Assembly (NCBI RefSeq): GCF_000400715.1
Contig: NZ_KE007347.1
Span: forward strand, 1,898,995-1,962,994
Source of the DNA: Acinetobacter genomosp. 15BJ
GTDB taxonomy: Bacteria > Pseudomonadota > Gammaproteobacteria > Pseudomonadales > Moraxellaceae
Length of the DNA stretch: 64,000 nucleotides
Reading direction: 5' to 3'
Below, piece by piece: positions 1-7,621 of the stretch. The notes beneath the pieces were generated by a model that did not search any database, had not been told where the DNA came from, and saw nothing but the letters and a program-made list of their open reading frames with translations. The position numbers and the translations under genes are program-made. The stretch's first letter is position 1. Each line of letters begins with the position of its first letter.

Positions 1-1
1 G

Positions 2-442
2 CCAGATCTCAACTATGCAAAAATTCTCAATGCTTTAGTCATTCTATCGCACCTTGGTCTAGCCCAACCTTGCCAAAACTTAGACCCGAAGCAACAAACT
101 TTAGAGCAATCCCAACGTTTAAATCACTACTTATTAAAGCAAGCGAGTTTTCATCAAAACTATAATGTCCTGATTAGCCCAATTACAGGAATTGGTATTC
201 CGACTGAGCATTTCCATCAGCTGTTTTATCGTGCACATTTCATTGATGGTTTAGCATCAGCAAGTGAATTTGCGCAATATGTACAGGATGCAATTAGCCA
301 ACTCAATTGGTTAGTCTTGGACAGCGAAGGTAAAACCGTATCAGACAAAGAAAAAAGTCTTGAAATTATTCAAACAAAAGCTCAACTTTTCCTCGACAGT
401 AAAAAATTAGAAATTGCTAAGCATTTACGTTTGTTTGATTAA
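2..442 (+). CDS. C-terminal part of a probable methyltransferase-regulatory-domain protein (partial)
   Basis: An open frame runs from the window edge to TAA at 440-442, about 146 residues, with its start outside the window. The visible part is mostly helical. It contains a segment reading SPITGIGIP followed by a hydrophobic helix, and ends in a charged stretch (KEKSLEIIQTKAQLFLDS) before the C-terminal HLRLFD. This pattern recalls the C-terminal part of bacterial methyltransferase-regulatory (PKMT-like) proteins, but the catalytic domain lies outside the window, so the assignment is tentative. It is co-directional with aat, 86 bp downstream. Confidence 0.5.
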   Translation, partial: PDLNYAKILNALVILSHLGLAQPCQNLDPKQQTLEQSQRLNHYLLKQASFHQNYNVLISPITGIGIPTEHFHQLFYRAHFIDGLASASEFAQYVQDAISQLNWLVLDSEGKTVSDKEKSLEIIQTKAQLFLDSKKLEIAKHLRLFD

Positions 443-528
443 TCTGTTATAGGGAGTGGCTCTGCTAATGATTGCCATTCCCTATAACTTCAGTTAGCTT
501 AGAATCAATCTTATTGTTTTTTTATCTT

Positions 529-1260
529 ATGCAACAACTCCCACCCTCGCAATATATTTTCCCGAATCCAATCGAAGCTGATCCTGAAGGACAAGGATTT
601 ATTTGTATTGGTGCAGACCTATCCCCTTCTACTTTATTTGAAGCCTATACACATGGGCTGTTCCCTTGGTTCAATGAAGATGAGCCAATTTGCTGGTGGA
701 GCCCTGAACCTCGTTGCATTATCGAGCCACATGCTTACAAACCAAGTAAATCTTTAATTCGGAATATGAAAAAGCACGATTATCGAATTACGATTAATCA
801 TGCTTTTGAAAATGTGATTCGCTCATGCTCAATGCCACGTAGCTATGCCAATGAAACCTGGATTAGTGAAGATATCATCGAAGGCTATTGTGCATTATTC
901 CAAGCGGGTTATGCTTATAGTGTTGAAGTCTGGCAGCAGGATAAATTAGTTGGCGGATTATATGGTGTCAGTATTGGTAAAGGCTGTTTCGGTGAATCGA
1001 TGTTTAGCACTGAAACAGACGTTTCTAAAATGGCTTTCTATACCTTAATGTTGATTGGGCAAGAAAATCAGTTGCCATGGATTGATTGCCAATTAGTCAA
1101 CGAGCATCTTTTAAGCCTCGGTGCGAGTACACTTTCTCGCCAAGCCTACCTTAAATCGTTACAAGATGTAATTATTGCCCCCTCTATCAATTGGAAAAGT
1201 TATCAAGAACGTGTATTTTCAAGTAAAACAATAGCAGTTTTTGCAAAATTAGACGGTTAA
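529..1260 (+). CDS. aat: Leucyl/phenylalanyl-tRNA--protein transferase
   Basis: Cytoplasmic aminoacyl transferase that adds Leu or Phe from charged tRNA to proteins with N-terminal Lys or Arg, making them substrates for ClpS/ClpAP (N-degron pathway). The 243-residue product matches the family length and carries its hallmarks: [20 protein letters not shown] and CWWSPEPR near residues 28-62, then [32 protein letters not shown] and the IDCQLVNEH block. ATG 529 is chosen because the family begins a few residues before the PNP(I) strand; the frame is open back to TTG 472, but that extension looks non-coding. It is followed 28 bp later by bpt, the usual partner. Confidence 0.95.
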   Translation: MQQLPPSQYIFPNPIEADPEGQGFICIGADLSPSTLFEAYTHGLFPWFNEDEPICWWSPEPRCIIEPHAYKPSKSLIRNMKKHDYRITINHAFENVIRSCSMPRSYANETWISEDIIEGYCALFQAGYAYSVEVWQQDKLVGGLYGVSIGKGCFGESMFSTETDVSKMAFYTLMLIGQENQLPWIDCQLVNEHLLSLGASTLSRQAYLKSLQDVIIAPSINWKSYQERVFSSKTIAVFAKLDG

Positions 1261-1288
1261 CGGATTAACACCTTGGAGGGACAGATTA

Positions 1289-1820
1289 ATGAAATCATAT
1301 CAACCCAAGTCCCTTTTAAATGACTTACAGTACTATATTACGCCACCGCACGACTGCAGTTATCTTGATAACAAATCAGCTCGAATGGTATTCCTAGACC
1401 CAATTCATCGTATCGATGTGGTGACTTTGTCAGAACTTTCACGCGTTGGTTTTCGCCGTAGCGGTGATTTTGTCTATCGTCCTGAATGTCACTTATGCCG
1501 CCAATGCTTATCTTGTCGTGTTCCCGTTCAAGAATTTAAAATGAATAGCAGCCAAAAAAAGGCATGGAAACGCAATCAAGATTTGCAAATGAGTATTTTG
1601 CCGACTTCGCAAGCAACTCAACAACACTATGACCTATATGAACGTTACATCAATGAACGTCACTCAGATGGTGATATGTACCCTGCCAGTCTGGATCAGT
1701 TTGAAAAATTTCTGGTCCATAGCTGCACAGAAAGTTTCTTTATTGAACTATGGAAAGACCAAAAACTGATTGGTGTTTCAACCTGTGATTTGATGGATGA
1801 TGGACTGTCAGCCGTTTATA
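1289..1820 (+). pseudogene. bpt: Aspartate/glutamate leucyltransferase, 5' part (interrupted by IS)
   Basis: N-terminal 177 codons of Bpt (bacterial Ate1 homologue), which transfers Leu to N-terminal Asp or Glu. ATG 1289 follows a good GGAGG. Family features include FLDP near residue 33, the cysteine-rich CHLCRQCLSCRVPV segment around residue 67-80, and YERYINERHSDGDMYP. The reading frame is broken after GTT TAT A at 1820 by the insertion sequence; read-through ends at a TAG at 1922-1924 inside the element. The N-terminal half alone lacks part of the GNAT-like core, so the enzyme is probably inactive. The gene continues at 3095. Confidence 0.93.
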
Positions 1821-1886
1821 TGATGTGTGCTGAGAAAACAGGAGGTTTTAACTTGGTAAACTATAGACACTCATCAGGAGTTTACC

Positions 1887-2186
1887 ATGAGCAAGAAACA
1901 GAAGACTTACACCGCAGAATTTAAAGTTGAAGCAATAAAATTGATTGAAGCCAATCAAGGCAATGTATCGGAAACAGCCAGACAACTTGGCATTTCAATG
2001 CAAACTCTTTCAAATTGGAATAATAAAGCAAAGACTGGCACCTTAGCAGGCACTAAACAATATTCACCTGATCTAAATGCCTTACTCGAAGAAAATAAAA
2101 AGCTCAAACAACAGCTCAAAACAGCTGAAATGGAACGTGAATTTCTAAAAAAGGCAGCAGCGTACTTTGCGAAAGAAAGTCAGTAA
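1887..2186 (+). CDS. IS3-family transposase OrfA
   Basis: A 99-residue DNA-binding protein. It has an N-terminal helix-turn-helix (TAEFKVEAIKLI ... SETARQLGISMQTLSNW, residues about 8-45) followed by a leucine-zipper-like coiled coil (LLEENKKLKQQLKTAEMEREFLKKAAA, residues about 65-92). This is the standard OrfA layout, which binds the terminal repeats. The slippery sequence A AAA AAG at 2147-2153 lies near its 3' end. A -1 shift there continues without a stop through GGC AGC AGC GTA into orfB, giving the OrfAB transposase. OrfA alone usually acts as a regulator. Confidence 0.93.
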   Translation: MSKKQKTYTAEFKVEAIKLIEANQGNVSETARQLGISMQTLSNWNNKAKTGTLAGTKQYSPDLNALLEENKKLKQQLKTAEMEREFLKKAAAYFAKESQ

Positions 2187-2197
2187 GGTACGCCTAT

Positions 2198-3052
2198 ATG
2201 AAACAGCAAAGACATTTATTCCCGATTAGCTTTATGGCTAGATTACTTCACGTTTCAGTGTCACGATTTTATGATTGGCTAAAACGAGGCATGAATAAAA
2301 GATTGGTTCAGCGAAATCAACAGACAATTTTGGTCAAAATAGCTCATGAGGAAACTAAACAAAGCTATGGCTATATTCGATTAACTAAGCATTTACAAGC
2401 GCAAGGTATCAAAATCAGTACGTATGCTGTACGTCAAATAAAAAAGCTCAACCAGCTGTATTGTAAGCGTCATAAGCGTTTCAAAAGAACTACGAAGAGT
2501 GATCATAATCGAGCGATCTACGCAAATTTACTAGAGCAACAGTTTTCAATGACTAAGCCCAATCTTGCATGGTCAAGCGATATTACATACATTTGGACTG
2601 CTGAAGGTTGGTTATACTTGGCAGCAGTAAAAGACCTGTACACGAAACAAGTGGTTGGCTATAGCTTAAATGAGCGTATGACCGCACAACTTGTTTGCAA
2701 TGCACTGACTATGGCGATTCGTAATCAAAAACCAACGAAAGGCTTAATTGTTCATTCGGACAGAGGCAGCCAATATTGCAGCCATGAATATCGAAAGATA
2801 CTGGAAAAATGTGATTTTCAAGGTTCAATGAGCAAACGTGGGGACTGTTACGATAATGCACCGATTGAAAGTTTCTGGGGCATACTCAAGAATGAATTAG
2901 TGCATCATTGCAACTATAAAACCAGAGATGAAGCTAAAGCAGATATTACAAAATACATTGTGTTATTTTATAATCAGCGAAGAATTCAAAAGAGTTTGGA
3001 TTTTAAAACGCCAAATCAAATAGCAGAGAACTTTTATCGGTTAGCTGCCTAG
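2198..3052 (+). CDS. IS3-family transposase OrfB (DDE integrase domain)
   Basis: A 284-residue catalytic half of the transposase in the -1 frame relative to orfA. The rve integrase core shows D128 (AWSSDITY), D188 (IVHSDRGSQY) and E224 (NAPIESFWG) with 35 residues between the last two, the DDE(35)E spacing of IS3 elements. An HTH_21-like region (YGYIRLTKHLQAQGIKIS) precedes it and the C-terminal YNQRRIQKSLDFKTP motif follows. ATG 2198 may be used alone, but the active protein is expected to be the OrfAB fusion made by frameshifting at 2147-2153. The frame is intact, so the element may still be mobile. Confidence 0.95.
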   Translation: MKQQRHLFPISFMARLLHVSVSRFYDWLKRGMNKRLVQRNQQTILVKIAHEETKQSYGYIRLTKHLQAQGIKISTYAVRQIKKLNQLYCKRHKRFKRTTKSDHNRAIYANLLEQQFSMTKPNLAWSSDITYIWTAEGWLYLAAVKDLYTKQVVGYSLNERMTAQLVCNALTMAIRNQKPTKGLIVHSDRGSQYCSHEYRKILEKCDFQGSMSKRGDCYDNAPIESFWGILKNELVHHCNYKTRDEAKADITKYIVLFYNQRRIQKSLDFKTPNQIAENFYRLAA

Positions 3053-3094
3053 CATATCCCAAGTGAAAGTCTCCTGCTAATTCAGCACATATCA

Positions 3095-3381
3095 ATACCT
3101 TCTTTGATCCAGATGAACAACGGCGTTCTTTAGGTGTGTTTGCGATCCTTAAACAAATCGAATATGTACGTACATTAAACCTAGACTATTTATACCTAGG
3201 CTACTGGGTGCCTCATTCACCTAAAATGAATTATAAATCGCAATATACGCCACTCGAATTATTGCTTGATGGGCAATGGCGTCGGCTCAATCGCCCACTA
3301 TCCGAAAATGAAATCCATCAGCTCGGCGATTCATTAATGAGTACCCTACCCTCTGAATGGAATAATTTAATTATTAAATAA
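3095..3381 (+). pseudogene. bpt: Aspartate/glutamate leucyltransferase, 3' part (after IS)
   Basis: C-terminal remnant of bpt beyond the IS. After the duplicated ATA the frame resumes as CC TTC TTT GAT CCA GAT, giving [21 protein letters not shown], then the conserved [17 protein letters not shown] segment and a C-terminal tail ending at 3381. 1289-1820 joined to 3098-3381 is 816 nt, that is 271 residues plus stop, a normal Bpt length. The remnant has no good start codon of its own; the first candidates in frame lack a ribosome-binding site. Its last 15 bp overlap the 3' end of convergent rimI. Confidence 0.92.
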
Positions 3382-3828
3382 CGCTGCAAAATCATCCGTG
3401 CATGTCTTGACCATAATCACGGCATGCTCTCTTGAACCATCGGGATTTGGATAATAATTTTTACGCAAATCAATTTGGTGAAAACCCGCCTTTTCATACA
3501 AACGAATTGCGGCTCTATTGCTCTCACGGACTTCCAGAAAAATCTGGATCGGATTATTTTTTAATTGTTGAATTGAACTTTCTAATAATTCATAACCAAG
3601 TCCTTTGCCCTGTTGACTTGGATGAATCGCCATCAACAATAAATTCGCTTCATCTAAAACTGGCTGCAAAATACAGAAACCCACCACCTGATTGGCTTGC
3701 TCATACACCGTACATTGATAAGAGGCAAAGGATTCCTGAAACTGCTGCTTCGACCATGGGTGTGTTTGAACTAAAGCCTCAATTGCAGAAACACGATCTA
3801 AATCTTTTTCTTGCATCAATCGAATCAC
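3367..3828 (-). CDS. rimI: Ribosomal-protein-alanine N-acetyltransferase RimI-like
   Basis: A 153-residue GNAT-fold acetyltransferase, probably acetylating the N-terminal Ala of ribosomal protein S18. Motif A for acetyl-CoA binding is [11 protein letters not shown] at residues 72-82. The preceding strand (LLLMAIHP) and the [19 protein letters not shown] block at residues 98-116 are characteristic of RimI, as is the length. No partner such as tsaB or holD is visible next to it here: upstream is a terminator and an unrelated hydrolase gene. The 3' end overlaps the bpt remnant tail to tail by 15 bp. Confidence 0.87.
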   Translation of the reverse strand: MIRLMQEKDLDRVSAIEALVQTHPWSKQQFQESFASYQCTVYEQANQVVGFCILQPVLDEANLLLMAIHPSQQGKGLGYELLESSIQQLKNNPIQIFLEVRESNRAAIRLYEKAGFHQIDLRKNYYPNPDGSREHAVIMVKTCTDDFAALFNN

Positions 3829-3885
3829 GATCTGCTACTCAATAAAATACTGCTGCAGATTATCAGCAATTTAAAGCAAAATTTG

Positions 3886-3917
3886 AATAAAAAAATGGGC
3901 AGTTTTGACTGCCCATT
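3886..3917 (-). terminator. Terminator of first PF10118-like gene
   Basis: Stem AATGGGCAG / CTGCCCATT (3894-3917) with a TTTTTTT tract on the minus-strand transcript. It lies directly after the stop of the hydrolase gene ending at 3922 and separates it from rimI. Confidence 0.8.
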
Positions 3918-3921
3918 GAAG

Positions 3922-4806
3922 TTAACTTAAATTAAAACCCAACTCAGCCCGCCATTTATTCAGCAACGCAGTGGTATCTTGATCGTTTGGATGAAACTTC
4001 GGTCTTAAGAAATCCAATAAGGTTGGAATTTGGCGAGTCATAAAGCCTTTATAGCCATACATGAATTTGATCATGTATTTGGTATCACGCCATGTCAATT
4101 TACCATCAGTTCGCAAAAGTTTCGCCGTGAAATACGATTGAGTGATAAAAATCAAACCCATCGCAATGACCAAAGCCAATGAACGCATAAAATACGCTTT
4201 AGGGCCTTGTCCATACATCGCTTGATAGACATCAAAGGCAACTGCCTTATGTTCATTTTCTTCTACTGCGTGCCACATCCATAGATGGTACATGGTTTGA
4301 TCCATAAACATCGCTTGGATGTCTGGATTACTCAACAACTCTTCAGCAATGGTGGAAGTAAAGTGCTCTAAGGCACAAGTTCCAGTAAGCCCAATCATCT
4401 CTTTACTAAAACCAAATGGTTTTAGTACTTTTGAAGCAACGCCTATGGTGCGATTAATCAAACGCCCTGTTTGAGCTTCTAATTCACGAACGTCATAACC
4501 ATAAGCTTGTGCTGAAGCATTAAAAGCTAAATGTTCTTTAGAATGCATCGCTTCTTGACCAATAAAGGCACTGATCTCTTTCTGTAGTCGCTGATCGGCC
4601 AATTTAGGGTCATTACGTAACGCACGGGTACTATTCACAAAGAATTGTTCGCCCTCTGGAAATAGTGCTGAAAGCGCAGTCATAAAATGTGTTAATGCTG
4701 CATCACCATTGGCCCAATAACGAGGCACTTCACCAAATTCAAAGTCCATTCGGCGTACAGGAAAACTGGCGCCAGCTCGGTTTGAAATATTAACTTTAGC
4801 ATTCAT
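3922..4806 (-). CDS. PF10118-family predicted metal-dependent hydrolase (paralogue 1)
   Basis: A 294-residue protein of the uncharacterised metal-dependent hydrolase family (COG3687-type), probably a helical ferritin-like diiron fold. Candidate metal ligands are E and H residues in FIGQEAMHSKEH, CALEHFTS and WHAVEENEHKAVAFDVY. A hydrophobic helix near residues 205-225 (SLALVIAMGLIFITQSYF) suggests membrane association. ATG 4806 is preferred over the in-frame ATG at 4839 because AGGAGA lies just upstream and the paralogue starts at the same residue (MNAKV). It stands alone between its own promoter region and a terminator. Substrate unknown. The tandem copy is at 5030-5911. Confidence 0.85.
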   Translation of the reverse strand: MNAKVNISNRAGASFPVRRMDFEFGEVPRYWANGDAALTHFMTALSALFPEGEQFFVNSTRALRNDPKLADQRLQKEISAFIGQEAMHSKEHLAFNASAQAYGYDVRELEAQTGRLINRTIGVASKVLKPFGFSKEMIGLTGTCALEHFTSTIAEELLSNPDIQAMFMDQTMYHLWMWHAVEENEHKAVAFDVYQAMYGQGPKAYFMRSLALVIAMGLIFITQSYFTAKLLRTDGKLTWRDTKYMIKFMYGYKGFMTRQIPTLLDFLRPKFHPNDQDTTALLNKWRAELGFNLS

Positions 4807-4881
4807 ACCCTGTTCTCCTATACGATGAATACGCTTCATTGATTATTTTCTATACTTTATTTATACGCCCTTTTCAGCGCA

Positions 4882-4927
4882 TTCAATAAGTGCAGATAAG
4901 GTCAGAAAAGCATCATCTTAGGACATG
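4882..4927 (-). promoter_or_regulatory. Probable AraC-type operator of paralogue 1
   Basis: Read on the minus strand: TGTCCTAA, 13 bp, TGACCTTA, then CTGCACTTATTGAAT. The two half-sites are 21 bp apart, two helical turns, as for direct-repeat sites of AraC-family activators. The same arrangement lies ahead of paralogue 2 at about 5994-6040. TATAAA at about 4861-4866 could be the -10. The regulator gene is not in the window. Confidence 0.5.
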
Positions 4928-4972
4928 TCACCTTACTCAAAATCCTTTATGAAATGAAAGATTAAAATAAAA

Positions 4973-4998
4973 AAAGGGACAAAATTAATTGTCCCTTT
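4973..4998 (-). terminator. Terminator of second PF10118-like gene
   Basis: Stem AAAGGGAC / GTCCCTTT around an AT-rich loop, followed on the minus strand by a T run. It sits 32 bp after the stop of the gene ending at 5030. Confidence 0.78.
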
Positions 4999-5029
4999 CC
5001 AGGAATTTCGAGGCATATAGAGGGAAGAT

Positions 5030-5911
5030 TTATAGACCTAATTTTGCCTTCCAATCTTGTAATAATTGCACAGTATCTAAATCATTTGGATGGAAACCAG
5101 GCTTGAAGTACGCCAACATTTCACCTGCCATTCCAGAGATAATTCCTTTCGACGGGCTATAGGCATATTCATAAATCATACCGAGCTCTTTGAGATTTAA
5201 TTTTCCATCATCTTTCAATAATTTCAATACGAATGACGATTGGGTCAAGAAAATTGCAACCATCGAAACGACCAGTGCAGTATTACGTAATGCGTAGGCC
5301 TTTACGCCACGACCAAAAATTTCTTCATACACATCATAAGCAACTGCTTTATGCTCATTTTCTTCTACCGCATGCCATAACCACATATATTCCATGGTCT
5401 TGTCTTGCATCAATGCTTGGATATGCGGATTACGCAATAATTCTGAAGCAATGGTTGCAGTAAAATGTTCGAGCGCTGTCGTTGCAGTCAAATCCACCAT
5501 TTCTTGCGTCATGCCAAATGGCTTAACCAATTTAGCAAATAGTTTACGACCTGTTTGAATCACGATACCTGTTCTTCGTTCAAGAGTCTCGACATCATGA
5601 CCATACTTCTGAGTTGAAGCATTAAAGTTGACATGCTCTTGGGTATGCATCGCCTCTTGCCCAATAAAAGCACTGATTTCTTTTTGCAGTTTTTCATTGT
5701 CTTTAATAGCTGGGTGGTAACGTACAGCACGAACTGAGTCAATAAATAGTTTTTCGCCATCTGGAAACAATGCAGATAAGCCTGTCATAAAATGTGTCAA
5801 GCCTGCAGAACCACTGACCCAATATTCTGGAACTTCATTAAAATCAAAATTCATACGACGTACTGGGAAACTTGCACCTGCACGATTCGAAACATTTACT
5901 TTAGCATTCAT
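5030..5911 (-). CDS. PF10118-family predicted metal-dependent hydrolase (paralogue 2)
   Basis: A 293-residue paralogue of the 3922-4806 product, with the same start (MNAKVNVSNRAGASFPVRRM), the same E/H clusters (FIGQEAMHTQEH, ALEHFTAT, WHAVEENEHKAVAYDVYEE) and the same C-terminal FHPNDLDT block before a K-W-K-L end. ATG 5911 follows AAGGAGT with good spacing. The copies have diverged clearly in the middle and in the C-terminal third (GKLNLKELG versus GKLTWRDTK), so the duplication is not recent, yet both keep all candidate ligands. Function unknown; members of this family are often found near AraC-type regulators and fatty-acid or alkane genes. Confidence 0.85.
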   Translation of the reverse strand: MNAKVNVSNRAGASFPVRRMNFDFNEVPEYWVSGSAGLTHFMTGLSALFPDGEKLFIDSVRAVRYHPAIKDNEKLQKEISAFIGQEAMHTQEHVNFNASTQKYGHDVETLERRTGIVIQTGRKLFAKLVKPFGMTQEMVDLTATTALEHFTATIASELLRNPHIQALMQDKTMEYMWLWHAVEENEHKAVAYDVYEEIFGRGVKAYALRNTALVVSMVAIFLTQSSFVLKLLKDDGKLNLKELGMIYEYAYSPSKGIISGMAGEMLAYFKPGFHPNDLDTVQLLQDWKAKLGL

Positions 5912-5993
5912 GCTGCCTACTCCTTTTCAGTGGAATATCTCCACTGAGCACTTTTGTTCGTTTTCTTGAGTTTTATATTACGGTTTTATACGA

Positions 5994-6040
5994 ATCAATT
6001 AAGTGCAGTTTAGGACAGCGTGCTATCAGTTTGGGACATG
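5994..6040 (-). promoter_or_regulatory. Probable AraC-type operator and promoter of paralogue 2
   Basis: Read on the minus strand: TGTCCCAA, 13 bp, TGTCCTAA, then ACTGCACTTAATTGATTCG, with TATAAA about 10 bp further as a likely -10 (5986-5991). Half-site spacing is 21 bp, as at 4882-4927. The conserved CTGCACTTA block next to the proximal half-site may overlap the -35. Confidence 0.5.
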
Positions 6041-6061
6041 AGGAGGAAAAGGAGTGATAAG

Positions 6062-6270
6062 TGAAACTACTTTTCTGACGTAAAGGAAAATTTTAATTAA
6101 GTATTAAAATTTTCGACGCAAGAGGAAAAGAAAAAAAGTAACACTAATTTTCGACGCAAGAGGAAAAGAAAATAAATGAAACTACTTTTCTGACGCAAGG
6201 AAAAATTTAATTAAGTATTAAATTTTTCGAACCAAGAGAAATTCAATTGAATATTAGATTTCGATATAAG
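6062..6270. repeat. Array of related stem-loop repeats beside tuf
   Basis: Most of the gap between paralogue 2 and the tuf terminator is a repeat array. Two units (6062-6130 and 6177-6240) share TGAAACTACTTTTCTGACG, a hairpin with an 11-bp stem and the loop TAAGT, then TTTCGA..CAAGAG. Stem 1 is AAAATTTTAAT / ATTAAAATTTT (6087-6097, 6103-6113). Stem 2 is AAAAATTTAAT / ATTAAATTTTT (6201-6211, 6217-6227); it differs at one base pair, changed on both sides. A third, degenerate unit is at 6235-6275. A half unit (TTTTCGACGCAAGAGGAAAAG) is at 6148-6168. No protein-coding frame is convincing here. Confidence 0.75.
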
Positions 6271-6296
6271 AAAAGAAATACAAAACCACAGACATA

Positions 6297-6319
6297 AAAA
6301 AACACCCCAGAGGGGTGTT
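6297..6319 (-). terminator. Terminator of tuf / str operon
   Basis: Stem AACACCCC / GGGGTGTT with loop AGA at 6301-6319, and a T-rich tract on the minus-strand transcript, 20 bp after the tuf stop codon. Confidence 0.9.
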
Positions 6320-6338
6320 TTTTTATCACTTTAAGCGA

Positions 6339-7529
6339 TTATGCAGTTACTTTAGCAACAACACCAGCGCCTACAGTACGACCACCTTCACGGATCGCAA
6401 AACGTAGACCTGGGTCCATTGCGATCGGGTGGATTAACTCTACTGACATCTCAACGTTGTCACCAGGCATTACCATTTCTACGCCATCTTGTAATTTGAT
6501 CGCGCCAGTTACGTCAGTTGTACGGAAGTAGAACTGTGGACGGTAACCGTTAAGGAATGGAGTATGACGACCACCTTCTTCTTTAGAAAGTACGTATACT
6601 TCTGCATCGAATTTAGTGTGCGGCTTGATTGTACCTGGCTTAGCAAGTACTTGACCACGTTGTACGTCTTCACGCTTAGTACCACGTAAAAGAACACCAC
6701 AGTTCTCGCCTGCACGACCTTCGTCAAGCAATTTACGGAACATTTCTACGCCAGTTACAGTCGTTTTAACCGTATCTTTGATACCTACGATTTCAACTTC
6801 TTCACCAACTTTTACGATACCAGCTTCTACACGACCAGTTACTACTGTACCACGGCCTGAGATAGAGAATACGTCTTCGATTGGCATCAAGAATGCTTTG
6901 TCGATAGCACGTTCTGGTTCTGGAATGTAAGAATCAAGTGCAGCAACTAAGTCGATTACAGCTTGTTCGCCATAAGGACCATCGTTACCGTTTAATGCTT
7001 GAAGAGCTGAACCACGGATGATTGGAGTGTCATCACCTGGGAAGTCATAAGTAGAAAGAAGTTCACGAACTTCCATTTCTACTAATTCAAGTAATTCTTC
7101 ATCATCAACAAGGTCACACTTGTTCAAGAATACGATGATGTAAGGTACACCAACCTGACGTGAAAGAAGGATGTGTTCACGAGTTTGTGGCATTGGACCA
7201 TCAGTCGCAGCACATACAAGGATCGCGCCGTCCATCTGAGCAGCACCAGTAATCATGTTTTTAACATAATCGGCGTGGCCCGGGCAGTCTACGTGAGCGT
7301 AGTGACGGATTGGAGAATCGTATTCTACGTGTGAAGTATTAATTGTAATACCACGTGCTTTTTCTTCAGGAGCTGAGTCGATTTGTGAGTAATCTTTCGC
7401 TTCACCGCCGTAAGTTTTTGCACAAATAGTTGCAATCGCAGCAGTTAAAGTTGTTTTACCATGGTCAACGTGACCAATTGTACCCACGTTTACGTGTGGT
7501 TTATTACGTTCAAACTTGGCTTTAGCCAT
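6339..7529 (-). CDS. tuf: Elongation factor Tu
   Basis: GTPase that delivers aminoacyl-tRNA to the ribosome. It is 396 residues, the normal length. G1 GHVDHGKT is at residues 19-26, followed by the switch region [12 protein letters not shown]3 DCPGH and G4 NKCD. Domains 2 and 3 follow ([24 protein letters not shown]) with C-terminal GVVAKVTA. It is the last gene of the str operon, 92 bp after fusA, with its own ribosome-binding site (AGGAAGATC before ATG). Codon use is strongly biased, as expected for a highly expressed gene. Confidence 0.99.
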   Translation of the reverse strand: MAKAKFERNKPHVNVGTIGHVDHGKTTLTAAIATICAKTYGGEAKDYSQIDSAPEEKARGITINTSHVEYDSPIRHYAHVDCPGHADYVKNMITGAAQMDGAILVCAATDGPMPQTREHILLSRQVGVPYIIVFLNKCDLVDDEELLELVEMEVRELLSTYDFPGDDTPIIRGSALQALNGNDGPYGEQAVIDLVAALDSYIPEPERAIDKAFLMPIEDVFSISGRGTVVTGRVEAGIVKVGEEVEIVGIKDTVKTTVTGVEMFRKLLDEGRAGENCGVLLRGTKREDVQRGQVLAKPGTIKPHTKFDAEVYVLSKEEGGRHTPFLNGYRPQFYFRTTDVTGAIKLQDGVEMVMPGDNVEMSVELIHPIAMDPGLRFAIREGGRTVGAGVVAKVTA

Positions 7530-7621
7530 GATGATCTTCCTTTATAAACTGCTCATGAGGGTCACCCATGAGCACTTGGTTTTTTAACTAAATTTAGTTG
7601 GGTAATATAGTAATCGAAAGA

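Larger units (their letters stand above)
1821..3094 (+). mobile_element. IS3-family insertion sequence, 1274 bp, inserted in bpt
   Basis: The ends are imperfect inverted repeats. The left end begins TGATGTGTGCTGAG at 1821, and the right end read inward begins TGATATGTGCTGAA. The similarity extends through CAGGAG and ACTTGG for about 36 bp. The triplet ATA lies just outside both ends (1818-1820 and 3095-3097), a 3-bp target duplication typical of IS3-family transposition. Two ORFs in 0 and -1 frames, a slippery heptamer and a DDE integrase domain complete the element. Removing the element plus one ATA restores a continuous 272-codon bpt frame, which fixes the boundaries. The subgroup resembles IS3/IS51-type elements; the exact name was not determined. 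Confidence 0.96.

Noticed and set aside
1887..1924. Read-through of bpt into the IS as a functional C-terminus
   Set aside because: The read-through adds only IS-derived residues and stops within 100 nt; the conserved C-terminal half of the enzyme is lost.
3432..3845. Long plus-strand ORF opposite rimI
   Set aside because: It lies almost entirely over the well-supported GNAT gene on the other strand, has no ribosome-binding site, and its sequence shows no recognisable domain. It is a shadow frame.
3829..3890. Possible 3' remnant of another gene upstream of rimI
   Set aside because: A short frame ends in a stop just before rimI (minus strand), but it is only about a dozen codons before another stop, so no gene can be supported.
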